A stretch of DNA of 48,753 nucleotides. Origin: Syntrophobacterales bacterium. Lineage in GTDB: Bacteria; Desulfobacterota; Syntrophia; Syntrophales; UBA5619. Below are positions 30,595 to 39,189 of the stretch, piece by piece; positions within the stretch are counted from its first letter, which is position 1, and each line of letters starts with the position of its first letter. The position numbers were made by a program, and so were the translations under genes. The DNA lies in NCBI GenBank assembly GCA_019429105.1, contig JAHYJE010000026.1, positions 1 to 48,753 on the forward strand, read 5' to 3'. Under the pieces are notes generated by a model that was not told where the DNA came from, searched no databases, and was given only the letters and a program-made list of their open reading frames with translations.

Positions 30595-30897
30595 TCATTC
30601 CCCTTCGTCGCCAAGTTGCAGCTTAATTAGCTTCTTCTGAAGCGTGTTGCGATTTATTCCGAGATAGGATGCCGCCGCGCTCTTGACCTGGTTTGTCCGC
30701 CGCAGGGAAATGCGCAGTAGCGACCGGTCCACCATCTCCATTACCTCATCGTAGATACGGCTTTTATTTATACCCGGTTGGAACAAGATAGCGGTTATAT
30801 CATCAAGATTTTTTTCCAAAATCCTTTCCGCCACATCCTTCGGAGTTGTCTGCGTTGAACGCAGCGCCAACCCGTTTCCATTTTTCTTCGCTGCCAT
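30595..30897 (-). CDS. Fis-family DNA-binding protein
   Basis: From the first ATG (30897) the protein has 100 residues, close to the ~98 of E. coli Fis. The C-terminal helix-turn-helix reads VKSAAASYLGINRNTLQKKLIKL, the Fis/NtrC-type DNA-binding motif. The N-terminal half lacks an AAA domain or receiver, so this is a stand-alone Fis-like protein and not a truncated enhancer-binding protein. The open frame extends to a GTG at 30957, but those 20 residues are poorly protein-like. It may act as a nucleoid or regulatory factor. The stop codon overlaps an ATGA. Confidence 0.75.
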   Translation of the reverse strand: MAAKKNGNGLALRSTQTTPKDVAERILEKNLDDITAILFQPGINKSRIYDEVMEMVDRSLLRISLRRTNQVKSAAASYLGINRNTLQKKLIKLQLGDEGE

Positions 30898-30975
30898 AAT
30901 CACACTCAACCACCCTCTCTTGCCGGATAGGAGGACATCCCGCCACAGACGAACCACCTGAATAATTGCCTAAAC

Positions 30976-31494
30976 TCATAAAATAAAAGGGTACATCTTC
31001 AAGACGATAATACCGGTTAGCAAAACAGCGGCCACCCAGACTAAAGCAACTCCGGCCACCCCCACCGGTTTTTCTTCAACCAGAAAACGCGCTGCGTCTT
31101 CAACCCTGTCGGTTTCGACATGAGACAGGAGATCTTCCGCCAAAAGGTTAAATTTTTCATAATAATTTGAAATTATGAAGAAACCGACGGCAGTTGTGAG
31201 CAAGATATAAGACTTGTTTTTTATCGTCAAGCCTCCCACATGGGTTATCGCTTCCCATGGCAGTTTTTTCTGGTTCAGAAGCCTGCGGAGAAAGAGGCCG
31301 TTTTCGTCAATGGTCACTCTGCGCCAGAGTGATTCCCAAAACAGATATGCCGTCCCGATAAAAAAAACTGTGAATAATGCCTTTTCAAGCGCAGAACCTA
31401 CCACCATGAGCGATATCATCACTAAACACAGCAACAACAAGGCATCGATGCCGAGTGAGAAGCGCAACTCAATCTTTATTCTATAATTACGCAT
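30976..31494 (-). CDS. Membrane protein with bacterial PH-like domain
   Basis: The 172-residue protein has two N-terminal membrane helices (about 13-52) and a C-terminal helix (about 147-168). Between them is a cytosolic segment with VTIDENGLFLRRLLNQKKLPWEAITHVG, which looks like a bacterial PH-type domain. Function unknown. It lies 35 bases after moaC and 78 before the Fis-like gene. Confidence 0.65.
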   Translation of the reverse strand: MRNYRIKIELRFSLGIDALLLLCLVMISLMVVGSALEKALFTVFFIGTAYLFWESLWRRVTIDENGLFLRRLLNQKKLPWEAITHVGGLTIKNKSYILLTTAVGFFIISNYYEKFNLLAEDLLSHVETDRVEDAARFLVEEKPVGVAGVALVWVAAVLLTGIIVLKMYPFIL

Positions 31495-31529
31495 GATTCA
31501 TACTAATCTGCGGAATAATGGCAGTTTCT

Positions 31530-32018
31530 TCAAGCCTTTGCCTCAGGTCTGACAAAAACCCCGCTCTTGCCGCCTTCCTTTCTGATAAGCTTGATGTCGG
31601 TCAAAATAATTTCCCGATCAACTGCCTTGCACATATCATAAATAGTCAGCGCCGCGACCGCAACCGCGGTCATGACTTCCATCTCGATACCCGTCCGGCC
31701 AATCATCCCGGCTTTCGCCTCGATCACAATCTCCCCTGCGGAAACATCGGTCAAAAAGGAAAGTTCAATCGCCGTCATTTCCAGGGGATGACACATCGGT
31801 ATCAGCTCCGGCGTCTTTTTGGCCGCCATAATGCCAGCGATGCGCGCCGTGGAGAAAACATCCCCCTTCGGCATCCCTCCCTCCTGAATCAGCGCCGCTG
31901 TTTCCGGGCGCATCAGCACCCTTCCCCTGGCGGTTGCCTGACGATGGGTTGCGGGTTTGGCCGTTACGTCAACCATGCGTGCCTGGCCTTTTTCGTCGAG
32001 ATGGGACAGCTCTTTCAT
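31530..32018 (-). CDS. moaC: Cyclic pyranopterin monophosphate synthase (MoaC)
   Basis: The 162-residue enzyme makes cyclic pyranopterin monophosphate in molybdenum cofactor synthesis, acting on the MoaA product. Family motifs are ARMVDVTAKPATHRQATARG, GDVFSTARIAGIMAAKKTPELIPMCHPL and TGIEMEVMTAVAVAALTIYDMCKAVDR. The ATG at 32018 follows AAAGGG. An upstream in-frame start (32066) would add 16 residues not found in the family. moaA and other cofactor genes are not in the window. Confidence 0.96.
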   Translation of the reverse strand: MKELSHLDEKGQARMVDVTAKPATHRQATARGRVLMRPETAALIQEGGMPKGDVFSTARIAGIMAAKKTPELIPMCHPLEMTAIELSFLTDVSAGEIVIEAKAGMIGRTGIEMEVMTAVAVAALTIYDMCKAVDREIILTDIKLIRKEGGKSGVFVRPEAKA

Positions 32019-32193
32019 TGTTACCCTTTCCATGCTGCGCAACTGAGAGTTTGGACGGCTTAACACAGCAGGCTAACGCCGTCAAGAAGGACAATCTTTA
32101 CCCCGGTACGTCATTGCCCTTGATGCCGGAGCACAATGGGCCCCGCGGTTCACAAAGCAACTGCCAATCGCCGCCATTCCGAGCAGGGAATAG

Positions 32194-32895
32194 CTAAAGA
32201 TGGTTGATGCCGTCATCCTGCTGTTCCTTGTTTTCTTTGAGTTTTTTTTCAAGGAACTCCTTCGCTATGTCTTTGCCTCCCAGTCCAAAGGCCAATGAGA
32301 GCGCTAAAACCATGCCGCTAAACACGACGGCAAAGGCAATTTCTACCGTTTCCTTTCCGATGCCGACATGTTCCAGAGCCATTGTCACGGATAGCGCTAC
32401 AATTATATACTTTACGAAAGCCGCCACAAAACGGGAAAAAGTTATCCCGGCGTTCACCGCCGCTATCAGAACCGTTCGTCCCAGAAAATTGCCGAGCAGC
32501 CAGCCGGACAGCAGTATCAGGAGGGCAATAACAATATTAGGGAGATAGAAAAGGAATTTTTCCACCAACCTAACCAGGATATCTATTTCCAGGGCTCTCA
32601 TGGCAAGCAGGGTAAAGATCAGAAAGATCACGCCTCCGAAAAATTTTGCCAGCAGCAAAGAAAGGGCATCCTTAACACCGCCTTTCTTCAACAATTCCTG
32701 GAATCCCAGACGTCTCGAAAAGCTGTTGAGACCGATGGCTTTAAAAAGCCATTCCAAACAAAATTTTATAGCCAGCGAGATGACAAGGCCTGTTAGAAAT
32801 ATAAATAACGAAGTCAGAATATTGGGCAGAAAGACCAGAATACTCTCTACGCTTTTTGCAGCTGGTTCAAGAATTATCCTATCCATTAAATTCAT
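32194..32895 (-). CDS. Small-conductance mechanosensitive-channel-like membrane protein
   Basis: The 233-residue protein has about five membrane helices in two related halves (FLPNILTSLFIFLTGLVIS and YLPNIVIALLILLSGWLLG are near repeats). This is the 'conserved TM helix' repeat found beside and within MscS-family channels. It lacks the large cytosolic MscS cage but ends with the VFSGMVLALSLAFGLGGKDIAKEF pore-like segment. AAGGAG precedes the ATG by 6 bases, and the gene begins 12 bases after the glycosyltransferase. In an osmolyte operon its natural role would be release of solute on hypo-osmotic shock, which is inference. Confidence 0.8.
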   Translation of the reverse strand: MNLMDRIILEPAAKSVESILVFLPNILTSLFIFLTGLVISLAIKFCLEWLFKAIGLNSFSRRLGFQELLKKGGVKDALSLLLAKFFGGVIFLIFTLLAMRALEIDILVRLVEKFLFYLPNIVIALLILLSGWLLGNFLGRTVLIAAVNAGITFSRFVAAFVKYIIVALSVTMALEHVGIGKETVEIAFAVVFSGMVLALSLAFGLGGKDIAKEFLEKKLKENKEQQDDGINHL

Positions 32896-32907
32896 CGGCT
32901 TCTCCTT

Positions 32908-34170
32908 TCATATCTGCCAGTTTTCGGAGAGAATATGTTTCTTTCTCTCAAACAGCCGGCACAATTCCTCGATCTTCTCTTCAACCTCCGCCGCGTCGCT
33001 TTCTATGGTTTCTTTTACAAAGGAAGCCGTTCTGCCGATGTACAGAGGGGTAAGCGCTTTGAGAAGATGTTCACGGTTTATCATCCGGGTATGAGCCGCC
33101 AGGGCAAAGCTGTAGATGATCCCAGCCCAGGCTTCGTCAGAAAAAGAGAATTCTGCTTCAGGAAGTTCCGCTACCCGCAAAAGATATCCAATTACCTTAC
33201 GGGGAAGAAATTTTCCCCATATATCGACGAGTTCCCTGACTCCGAGTCTGAATCTTTCAATCATTCTCTGAATATTCACGGAAACAGGCTCCAACCCGAC
33301 GGCATACCTGAAGCCAAACGTGGGTATCGGTTTTGAGGCTGTAACAGTTTCCCATTCTTTTGCATAATCTTCCATAAGGTCAAAGGCGGCGCCCACAACC
33401 TGATACAGCATCGCACTCAAATCGGCGCCGGGATCCTTGGCGTCGTGAATCTTTGCACCGAGGAATGATTGACATATTCTGTAATCGTTCGCGATAGCGG
33501 TTGTCGTCATCCATATGTCGATCCCGTATCTAGCCACATCCGTATCCCAGACATCTTTTGCGAGATAGAATGAGGCAAGCTCTCCGGAGAAACCAAAATC
33601 CCCTCCAATGGGCTGCCGCACCTGCTTTCCGTAGAGCGCCCTGGTTAAGGGATAAACAATGCTGTTGGTTATGGTTCCGTCATATTTATGTCTGTGGTAT
33701 AAAGGGGCGACAAAATCGAAATCGCCCCTCAAGACGGGCTTGACAAGCAGTTCAACCCATTCGGGGGTAATGCTTCGGAGATCGGAATCAACCACAATGC
33801 AGGCCTTGGCCTGGAGCAGTTCCGCCACGCTGAAGATGGTTCTGAAGGCGCTGCCTTTTCCGGGAATACCGTGATACGGGGTGGTAATTTTCAGCGCCGG
33901 TTCCTTGCGATGCGTTAAAAGTATAGAATCAAAATCGTCAATTGCAGCGTCCTGGACGGTCTTGACCGTACTGTCGGTTGAACCTCCATCGGAATTGACA
34001 ATCACGGCCTTGCACTCGGGAAAATATTTGGACAGTCCCGCTTGAACAGCGCGAACGACATGCCCGATGGTCGCTGCATTATTGAAACTGGGGATGCCGA
34101 CAAGAATGTCCGTTTTTTTCAGGTCATGAATCTTGTTAAGCACATCATCTTTGAGAACGGTGTTTTTCAT
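32908..34170 (-). CDS. GT-A glycosyltransferase, candidate second enzyme of glycosylglycerate synthesis
   Basis: The 420-residue protein has a GT-A (family 2-like) fold: ILVGIPSFNNAATIGHVVRAV, then IVNSDGGSTDST, then the metal-binding CIVVDSDLRS. GDFGFSGELASFYL and the RYGIDIWMTTTAIAN acceptor-site region follow. It is related to glucosyl- and mannosyl-glycerate synthases. Lying directly between the GpgS-like gene (51 bases) and the channel gene (12 bases), it probably adds a second sugar, as the mannosyltransferase does in mannosylglucosylglycerate synthesis. The donor and acceptor cannot be read from the sequence. AAGGG precedes the ATG. Confidence 0.75.
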   Translation of the reverse strand: MKNTVLKDDVLNKIHDLKKTDILVGIPSFNNAATIGHVVRAVQAGLSKYFPECKAVIVNSDGGSTDSTVKTVQDAAIDDFDSILLTHRKEPALKITTPYHGIPGKGSAFRTIFSVAELLQAKACIVVDSDLRSITPEWVELLVKPVLRGDFDFVAPLYHRHKYDGTITNSIVYPLTRALYGKQVRQPIGGDFGFSGELASFYLAKDVWDTDVARYGIDIWMTTTAIANDYRICQSFLGAKIHDAKDPGADLSAMLYQVVGAAFDLMEDYAKEWETVTASKPIPTFGFRYAVGLEPVSVNIQRMIERFRLGVRELVDIWGKFLPRKVIGYLLRVAELPEAEFSFSDEAWAGIIYSFALAAHTRMINREHLLKALTPLYIGRTASFVKETIESDAAEVEEKIEELCRLFERKKHILSENWQI

Positions 34171-34221
34171 GAAATGCCCTTTTATCCGAAAATTGCCCCT
34201 CCGTTATTCACTGAGCTTGCA

Positions 34222-35430
34222 CTAGCGATTTTCCTCTTCCACCACAGCATATAGCCTGTCGGAAAAATCCGGGATTGCCGCCCATACTCGTTTCCAGGCG
34301 GCAAGCATGGGACAACCGACTGGATCGTTCACGAATTCGTCCATTGCCATTTTCAGCGAAGTGACGAAGGCCTCCACCGCCTCCACTTCCTGATGCCGGT
34401 CATATTCAAGGCCGTTGAGCAGCGCCAGCGCATTGTATTTTTCGATCGCAATTCGGGATTCCTGCATATATGCGGTAAGCAGGGTTCGAAAAAACGCCTC
34501 GCTCATAACCAGTCCATCCTCGCTCAAGACCCGAAACAGGGCGTTGCCGATGTCGGTCGCCATTCTGATTAACCCTTGCGTCGCATGAGCTTTATCCAGT
34601 TTTTGATGTTTGTGTTCATAGGATTCAATGACTTCGACCTGACATATTCGATTAACGGAGGTCTTCTGGTAAACCTCGCTTAGCATCGAAACCTCCAGCC
34701 CCCAGGTTGGGGAGATGCGGATGCCCTTCGCCAAATGGGTGTCAAAAGCAAACTCCCCGGACAGGGCATAACGAAAATTGCCCAGATATTCGATGAAGGC
34801 GTTGTAACCGAGCATTCTCCTGAGCGTCTGAATAAGCGGCGTGTAGAATAGTCTCGTAACCCTTCCATAGAGTCTGTCTGTCACCCGCGCGTAGTACCCC
34901 TTGCTGAACTCGAAATCCAGACCGGGATGCACGACCGGGTAGAGCAGTCGCGAAACTATCTCCCGCTGATAGTTTACGATATCGCAATCGTGCAAGGCAA
35001 TCGCGTAAACATCGCTGTGAGCGAGGATATAACCGATCGACATCCATACCGAACGGCCTTTGCCGGGAATTTCCATTTGGAAATCGGCAGACGCCAGCTC
35101 ACCCAGCAAACGCTTCATCCGGGGGCCATCATGCCAGATAACCCGCACCTCGACCGGCAGCGAAGCCATCATATTTTTGGCCTGCAAAAACTGCGCTTCG
35201 TCGGCTCTGTCAAGTGATAAAACTATCCGGTGGAGATAATCTATTCCCTTCAGTTCTTTGATGATTTTGGGCATCGCCGGCCCTTTAAACTCCGAAAAAA
35301 GCGCCGGCAGCAAAAGAACCATTTTCCGCTCGTCGGAAACCTTCTTCAGTTCGAGATCGATCTCGCCGGCTGATCTATTCCCAAGTTTTTGCAGTGTCGT
35401 AATTACACCGTTCTGACAAAAGTCAGCCAT
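34222..35430 (-). CDS. gpgS: Glucosyl-3-phosphoglycerate synthase-like glycosyltransferase (GT81)
   Basis: The 402-residue protein resembles glucosyl-3-phosphoglycerate synthase, which joins glucose from NDP-glucose to 3-phosphoglycerate. Features in order are VLLLPALFSEF, PGKGRSVWMSIGY, the metal site IALHDCDIV, LSGEFAFDTHLAKG, GLEVSMLSEVYQ and a late metal histidine in YEHKHQKLD. These match the GpgS order of PGKG, DSD, SGE, GxE and HxH elements. TAAGGAGGT, a near-perfect ribosome site, precedes the ATG by 7 bases. It lies 32 bases after the phosphatase gene, so both steps of glycosylglycerate synthesis are adjacent. Mannosyl-phosphoglycerate synthase is a less likely alternative. Confidence 0.8.
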   Translation of the reverse strand: MADFCQNGVITTLQKLGNRSAGEIDLELKKVSDERKMVLLLPALFSEFKGPAMPKIIKELKGIDYLHRIVLSLDRADEAQFLQAKNMMASLPVEVRVIWHDGPRMKRLLGELASADFQMEIPGKGRSVWMSIGYILAHSDVYAIALHDCDIVNYQREIVSRLLYPVVHPGLDFEFSKGYYARVTDRLYGRVTRLFYTPLIQTLRRMLGYNAFIEYLGNFRYALSGEFAFDTHLAKGIRISPTWGLEVSMLSEVYQKTSVNRICQVEVIESYEHKHQKLDKAHATQGLIRMATDIGNALFRVLSEDGLVMSEAFFRTLLTAYMQESRIAIEKYNALALLNGLEYDRHQEVEAVEAFVTSLKMAMDEFVNDPVGCPMLAAWKRVWAAIPDFSDRLYAVVEEENR

Positions 35431-35462
35431 TTTATTACCTCCTTAGTAAACAATTTTTTCCC

Positions 35463-36308
35463 CTAAGGGCGGGCAAACACTTTCCCGGGGAAATCACCAC
35501 CAGCGAGATCATTCAGTATCGCTCCGACAGCGCTGTTCCATCCGCGGCATCCGGGTTCACCCGCCCGAACAAGCCCCGGCAATTCAATATTCAGAAACCC
35601 CTGCTGTGGACGGGGAATCAGAACCGGGATATCAACCTGCTGGAGCATCGGCAGATCATTCTCGCTGTCGCCGATCCCGACGGTCACTAACGCCGTTTCC
35701 ATTCCATCTTTACGGTAGATATCGATTAATCTATTCACCGCGACGCCCTTGTCCTGTCCGGCGCCAAGCAGATGAAAGAAACGGCCGCCTTTCGTTATCT
35801 TAAATCCCTCCCGGCGGGCCATCCTTTCTATTTCACGAATATCCTCGTCATTTTCCGCCAGGAAAGGCTCCGTAAATTCTCTGCGCCTGGCCCGCCCGAC
35901 GTCAATATCAGACATGCCGGTCAACTCGGCAATCTCGGCGGTCTTCATGTCGCCGAAACCCCTTATCGCAAAACGGGAAGCCGCTTTTACGAAAAACGTT
36001 CGGATATTCCCATACGATGCACCCAAACGGATAAAGGTATATTTGCCTTTTTTCTCACCACCCGCCAGGTTTTTCATCCCCAGCGAATCCGGGAAAAAAA
36101 TTCCGCCGCCGTTCTCTGTGATAAAAGGATCGGCAATATTCATTTTCGTTTGCAGATGTTCCACCTCGGTTCTGGTTTTGCTGGTCACCATAACCAAAGG
36201 AATGCCGGCTGCCTTGATCTTTTCCAAGGTCGGCACGGCCTCCGCATACAGATAATCTTCCTGGTTAAGGAGGCTTCCGTCAAGATCTGTAAAAATTAAA
36301 ATACGCAC
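35463..36308 (-). CDS. Mannosyl/glucosyl-3-phosphoglycerate phosphatase (HAD family)
   Basis: The 281-residue HAD phosphatase belongs to the MpgP-type, Cof-like group: ILIFTDLDGSLLNQEDY carries the nucleophile Asp, VMVTSKTRTEVEHL the second motif, and ITENGGGIFFP plus VGIGDSENDLPML the last metal site. Family members remove the phosphate from mannosyl- or glucosyl-3-phosphoglycerate to yield the compatible solute. It is the first gene of the osmolyte operon. It starts at GTG (36308) with a poor ribosome site, which may keep its expression low. Confidence 0.85.
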   Translation of the reverse strand: MRILIFTDLDGSLLNQEDYLYAEAVPTLEKIKAAGIPLVMVTSKTRTEVEHLQTKMNIADPFITENGGGIFFPDSLGMKNLAGGEKKGKYTFIRLGASYGNIRTFFVKAASRFAIRGFGDMKTAEIAELTGMSDIDVGRARRREFTEPFLAENDEDIREIERMARREGFKITKGGRFFHLLGAGQDKGVAVNRLIDIYRKDGMETALVTVGIGDSENDLPMLQQVDIPVLIPRPQQGFLNIELPGLVRAGEPGCRGWNSAVGAILNDLAGGDFPGKVFARP

Positions 36309-36504
36309 CAGAAATGTCTCACTGCGGGCATGATTGCCCTGCTGATGGCAAATTGCTGTTAGTAAACCTCAATGCTGCTGCAAGAAGTGTTTCCCGGTTT
36401 TTTAAGACCTTGGTCGTACTTATCAGAAATCAGCAGCAGATTCAACCAGCAAAGCCGATAAAATTTCCTCACCGGCTGGCGCCGCCCCTGAAATAAATAA
36501 TCTT

Positions 36505-36533
36505 TTGACATTCGCTGTATTTTTATGTAAGAG
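36505..36533 (+). promoter_or_regulatory. Candidate promoter of the small lipoprotein gene
   Basis: A perfect TTGACA (36505-36510) is followed after 17 bases by TAAGAG, a weak -10. It lies about 45 bases upstream of the start codon at 36576, with no other gene in between. Confidence 0.45.
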
Positions 36534-36575
36534 ACTCTATTATGTTGTCAATGTCATTTAATAAAGGAGGAATGC

Positions 36576-36794
36576 ATGAAGAAATTATTTTTGGTCGCCA
36601 TGGCAGCGCTTTTTCTCGCCGGGTGCGGCGCCGCCGCAAGAGAATCGGGCTTCTACGAACACGACACTATGTACAAAGACTGGGAACATTTGAAATTCAG
36701 TATTTGCGGTTATCCCAGTGCGGATAAAAAGGACGCCCAGGTATCAAAAACCGGAAATTGGTGGGGTAAGGAAATTGACGTAACCGGGAAATAG
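36576..36794 (+). CDS. Small lipoprotein
   Basis: The 72-residue protein has a lipoprotein signal: KKLFLVAMAALFLAGC, with the lipidated cysteine at position 17. The mature part is ~55 residues, hydrophilic, with a DWEHLKFSICGYPSADKKD stretch that hints at a short conserved domain. Function unknown. AAAGGAGG precedes the ATG by about 6 bases. A large hairpin follows 14 bases after the stop. Confidence 0.85.
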   Translation: MKKLFLVAMAALFLAGCGAAARESGFYEHDTMYKDWEHLKFSICGYPSADKKDAQVSKTGNWWGKEIDVTGK

Positions 36795-36807
36795 TTGTTT
36801 GAATTAA

Positions 36808-36855
36808 GCAGGCTTATTGTTACAAATTTTCTGTATCTGGATACAATAAGCCTGC
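36808..36855 (+). terminator. Large inverted repeat after the lipoprotein gene
   Basis: GCAGGCTTATTGT (36808-36820) and ACAATAAGCCTGC (36843-36855) are perfect 13-base inverted repeats. TACA and TGTA can extend the stem inside. No T-run follows, so it may act as a terminator with help, as an RNA-stabilising hairpin, or as a protein site. Confidence 0.5.
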
Positions 36856-37080
36856 CGCTGTAATTGCCCTGTCCAGTTTTCTCGGCTTTACCATACGCAC
36901 GCACAGAAGAATGCTACGTCCTGTATTTGATGCCTTTCTGCGACACGCTTCATTTTCCCCGAGATATATTTTTCATATAAATTCTAATCTCGAAAAATAT
37001 AATCATTCGGCAAGAGCCTGTTGCAGAAAGGAATTTTAAAAATACTTCCTTGTTCAACATTGAGATTAAGGATAAAAGCT

Positions 37081-37554
37081 ATGACTATAAAAACGTTTGC
37101 CTTAATGCTTGTTTTTGCGGTTTTGGCCCTCTTTGCCATCGTCAACTGGAATTCGTTTATGGCCCCCACCAGCCTGTGGCTTCTGATTACATCGATCAAT
37201 GCGCCGCTGGGATTGATCATGCTTGGCTTCATTGCGCTGATCACCCTGTTGTTTTTAATCTATATCGCCTATCTCCAATCTGCCCAACTGTCAGAATCAA
37301 GGCGTTTCAACAAAGATTTGAACTCCCTGCGCGAACTGGCCGAGAAGGCGGAAGCATCGAGGCTCACCGGGTTGCAAGGATTTCTGCAGACTGAATTGTC
37401 AAAAATGGAGGGAAAAACCGTTGCTTCGGATGAGGCATTGCAAAAACGTTTGACTCAACTTGATCAGGCTCTGCGCAGCGCAGTAGAACAGACGGGAAAT
37501 ACCCTGGCCGCATACATAGGGGAACTGGAAGATCGCCTGATGCAAAAACGCTAA
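37081..37554 (+). CDS. LapA-domain inner-membrane protein
   Basis: The 157-residue protein has two N-terminal membrane helices (about 5-23 and 34-60) around an NWNSFMAPTSLWLL loop, the LapA/DUF1049 pattern. A coiled-coil cytosolic tail follows (~70-155). In E. coli LapA works with LapB in lipopolysaccharide control; here no lapB is visible. AAGGA precedes the ATG at 37081 by 8 bases. An upstream in-frame start (37021) is less likely. Confidence 0.75.
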   Translation: MTIKTFALMLVFAVLALFAIVNWNSFMAPTSLWLLITSINAPLGLIMLGFIALITLLFLIYIAYLQSAQLSESRRFNKDLNSLRELAEKAEASRLTGLQGFLQTELSKMEGKTVASDEALQKRLTQLDQALRSAVEQTGNTLAAYIGELEDRLMQKR

Positions 37555-37596
37555 TAATTTCGCACTTTTCATCTGACTCGCCAACAGGAAGTTTGC

Positions 37597-39126
37597 ATGA
37601 TCGTCAAAACATTGAGTTCCGCAATCATCGGCATCGATTCCTTCCCAGTTGAAGTTGAGGTAGATATAACCGCCGGCCTTCCCCAGTTTTCCACGGTTGG
37701 CCTGCCCGATGCTTCCGTCCGGGAAAGCAAGGATCGCATCAAGGCCGCGATCAACAATTCCGGCTATAAATTCCCTGCTCATCATGTCACCATCAATCTC
37801 GCCCCTGCCGACATAAAAAAAGAAGGCACCTCTTTCGACCTGCCGATCGCGATGGCGATACTGGCCGCGCAGGGGATGGTTTCCCTGGGGCCGCTTACGC
37901 AGTATCTTCTTATCGGCGAGCTTTCCCTCGATGGCAGCGTCAAAGGTGTGCATGGGGCTCTTTCCTCCGCTTTTACGGCACTCTCTCTCGGCGTTCGGGG
38001 CATAGTTCTCCCGAAAGAAAACGCCAGCGAAGCGGCGTTGGTCGAAGGAATCGATGTCATTCCGGTGGATCACCTCTCCGACGTTGTCGAATTTTTTGCA
38101 GAGCGCCGGGAAATCAATCCATTCCACGTCGATATCGAGGCGCTCTTCCGGCAAAACAGCGACTATCCATTTGATTTCAGTGATATTAAAGGACAAGAAC
38201 AGGCCAAACGAGCAATCGAGGTTGCCACTGCTGGCGGGCATAACATCCTGATGATCGGTCCGCCCGGTTCGGGAAAAAGTATGCTTGCTCAGAGAATCGT
38301 TACCATAATTCCGGACTTTTCCTTGAGTGAGGCCATCGAAACAACGCAAATCTATTCCGTAGCGGGAATATTGGACCGAAAAGAGGCGCTGATCGCGACG
38401 AGGCCGTTTCGCGCAGTGCATCATACCATCTCCGACGCAGGATTGGTCGGCGGAGGCCATATCCCGCGACCGGGGGAGATAAGTCTGGCTCATCATGGGG
38501 TCCTTTTTCTCGACGAACTGCCCGAGTTCCGAAAAAACGTTCTGGAGACGCTGCGTCAACCCCTGGAGGACGGCAAAATAACCATAACGCGTTCAGCGCA
38601 AACGGCAACCTACCCTGCCCGCTTCGCGCTGGTTGCGTCGATGAATCCCTGTCCCTGCGGTTATTACGGTGACAGCAGCAATCGCTGTCATTGCACTCCG
38701 CAGCAGATCCGCCAGTACCAAGGTCGGGTATCCGGTCCTCTTCTCGACCGGATCGACATCCATATTGAGGTGCCCTCCGTCCGCTATCGCGATTTGACGG
38801 CGCGGGGAGCAGGAGAAGCCTCGTCGGCAATCAAAAACCGCATAGAAAAAGCCCGGGCGATTCAACAAAAGCGTTTTAGCGGGGAGCAAACCATCTGCAA
38901 CGCCCGGATGAGCGAAGCCCAGATTCGCGCTTTTTGCCTGATTGACGATGAATCTCATAAACTTATCGAGATGGCGATCGACAAGCTGGGATTGAGCGCC
39001 CGCGCCTACACCAGGATACTGAAGGTAGCCAGAACTATTGCTGATCTTGACAACAGCGCTTGTCTAACCTCCTCCCATATTGCCGAGGCTATCCAGTATA
39101 GAAGTCTTGATCGCCATCTGATTTAG
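37597..39126 (+). CDS. comM: YifB/ComM-family Mg-chelatase-like AAA+ ATPase
   Basis: The 509-residue protein has an N-terminal Lon-protease-like fold segment (VKTLSSAIIGIDSFPVEVEVDI, then GLPDASVRESKDRIKAAINNSG). An AAA+ domain follows, with Walker A GPPGSGKSML at about residue 221, Walker B VLFLDELPEF and an arginine finger region. The C-terminal Mg-chelatase-like helix bundle ends DLDNSACLTSSHIAEAIQYRSLDR. It is full length. ComM is a branch-migration helicase in natural transformation; the role in non-competent species is less clear. Confidence 0.93.
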   Translation: MIVKTLSSAIIGIDSFPVEVEVDITAGLPQFSTVGLPDASVRESKDRIKAAINNSGYKFPAHHVTINLAPADIKKEGTSFDLPIAMAILAAQGMVSLGPLTQYLLIGELSLDGSVKGVHGALSSAFTALSLGVRGIVLPKENASEAALVEGIDVIPVDHLSDVVEFFAERREINPFHVDIEALFRQNSDYPFDFSDIKGQEQAKRAIEVATAGGHNILMIGPPGSGKSMLAQRIVTIIPDFSLSEAIETTQIYSVAGILDRKEALIATRPFRAVHHTISDAGLVGGGHIPRPGEISLAHHGVLFLDELPEFRKNVLETLRQPLEDGKITITRSAQTATYPARFALVASMNPCPCGYYGDSSNRCHCTPQQIRQYQGRVSGPLLDRIDIHIEVPSVRYRDLTARGAGEASSAIKNRIEKARAIQQKRFSGEQTICNARMSEAQIRAFCLIDDESHKLIEMAIDKLGLSARAYTRILKVARTIADLDNSACLTSSHIAEAIQYRSLDRHLI

Positions 39127-39189
39127 TGGTAAGGGTGTAACCGTAACCCTGTTATCACCGATATCAACTGAAATAAAAGGAGACTATCA

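Noticed and set aside
37399-38559. 386-codon minus-strand frame opposite the yifB/comM gene
   Set aside because: Contained in a certain AAA+ gene; composition and residues look like a shadow frame.
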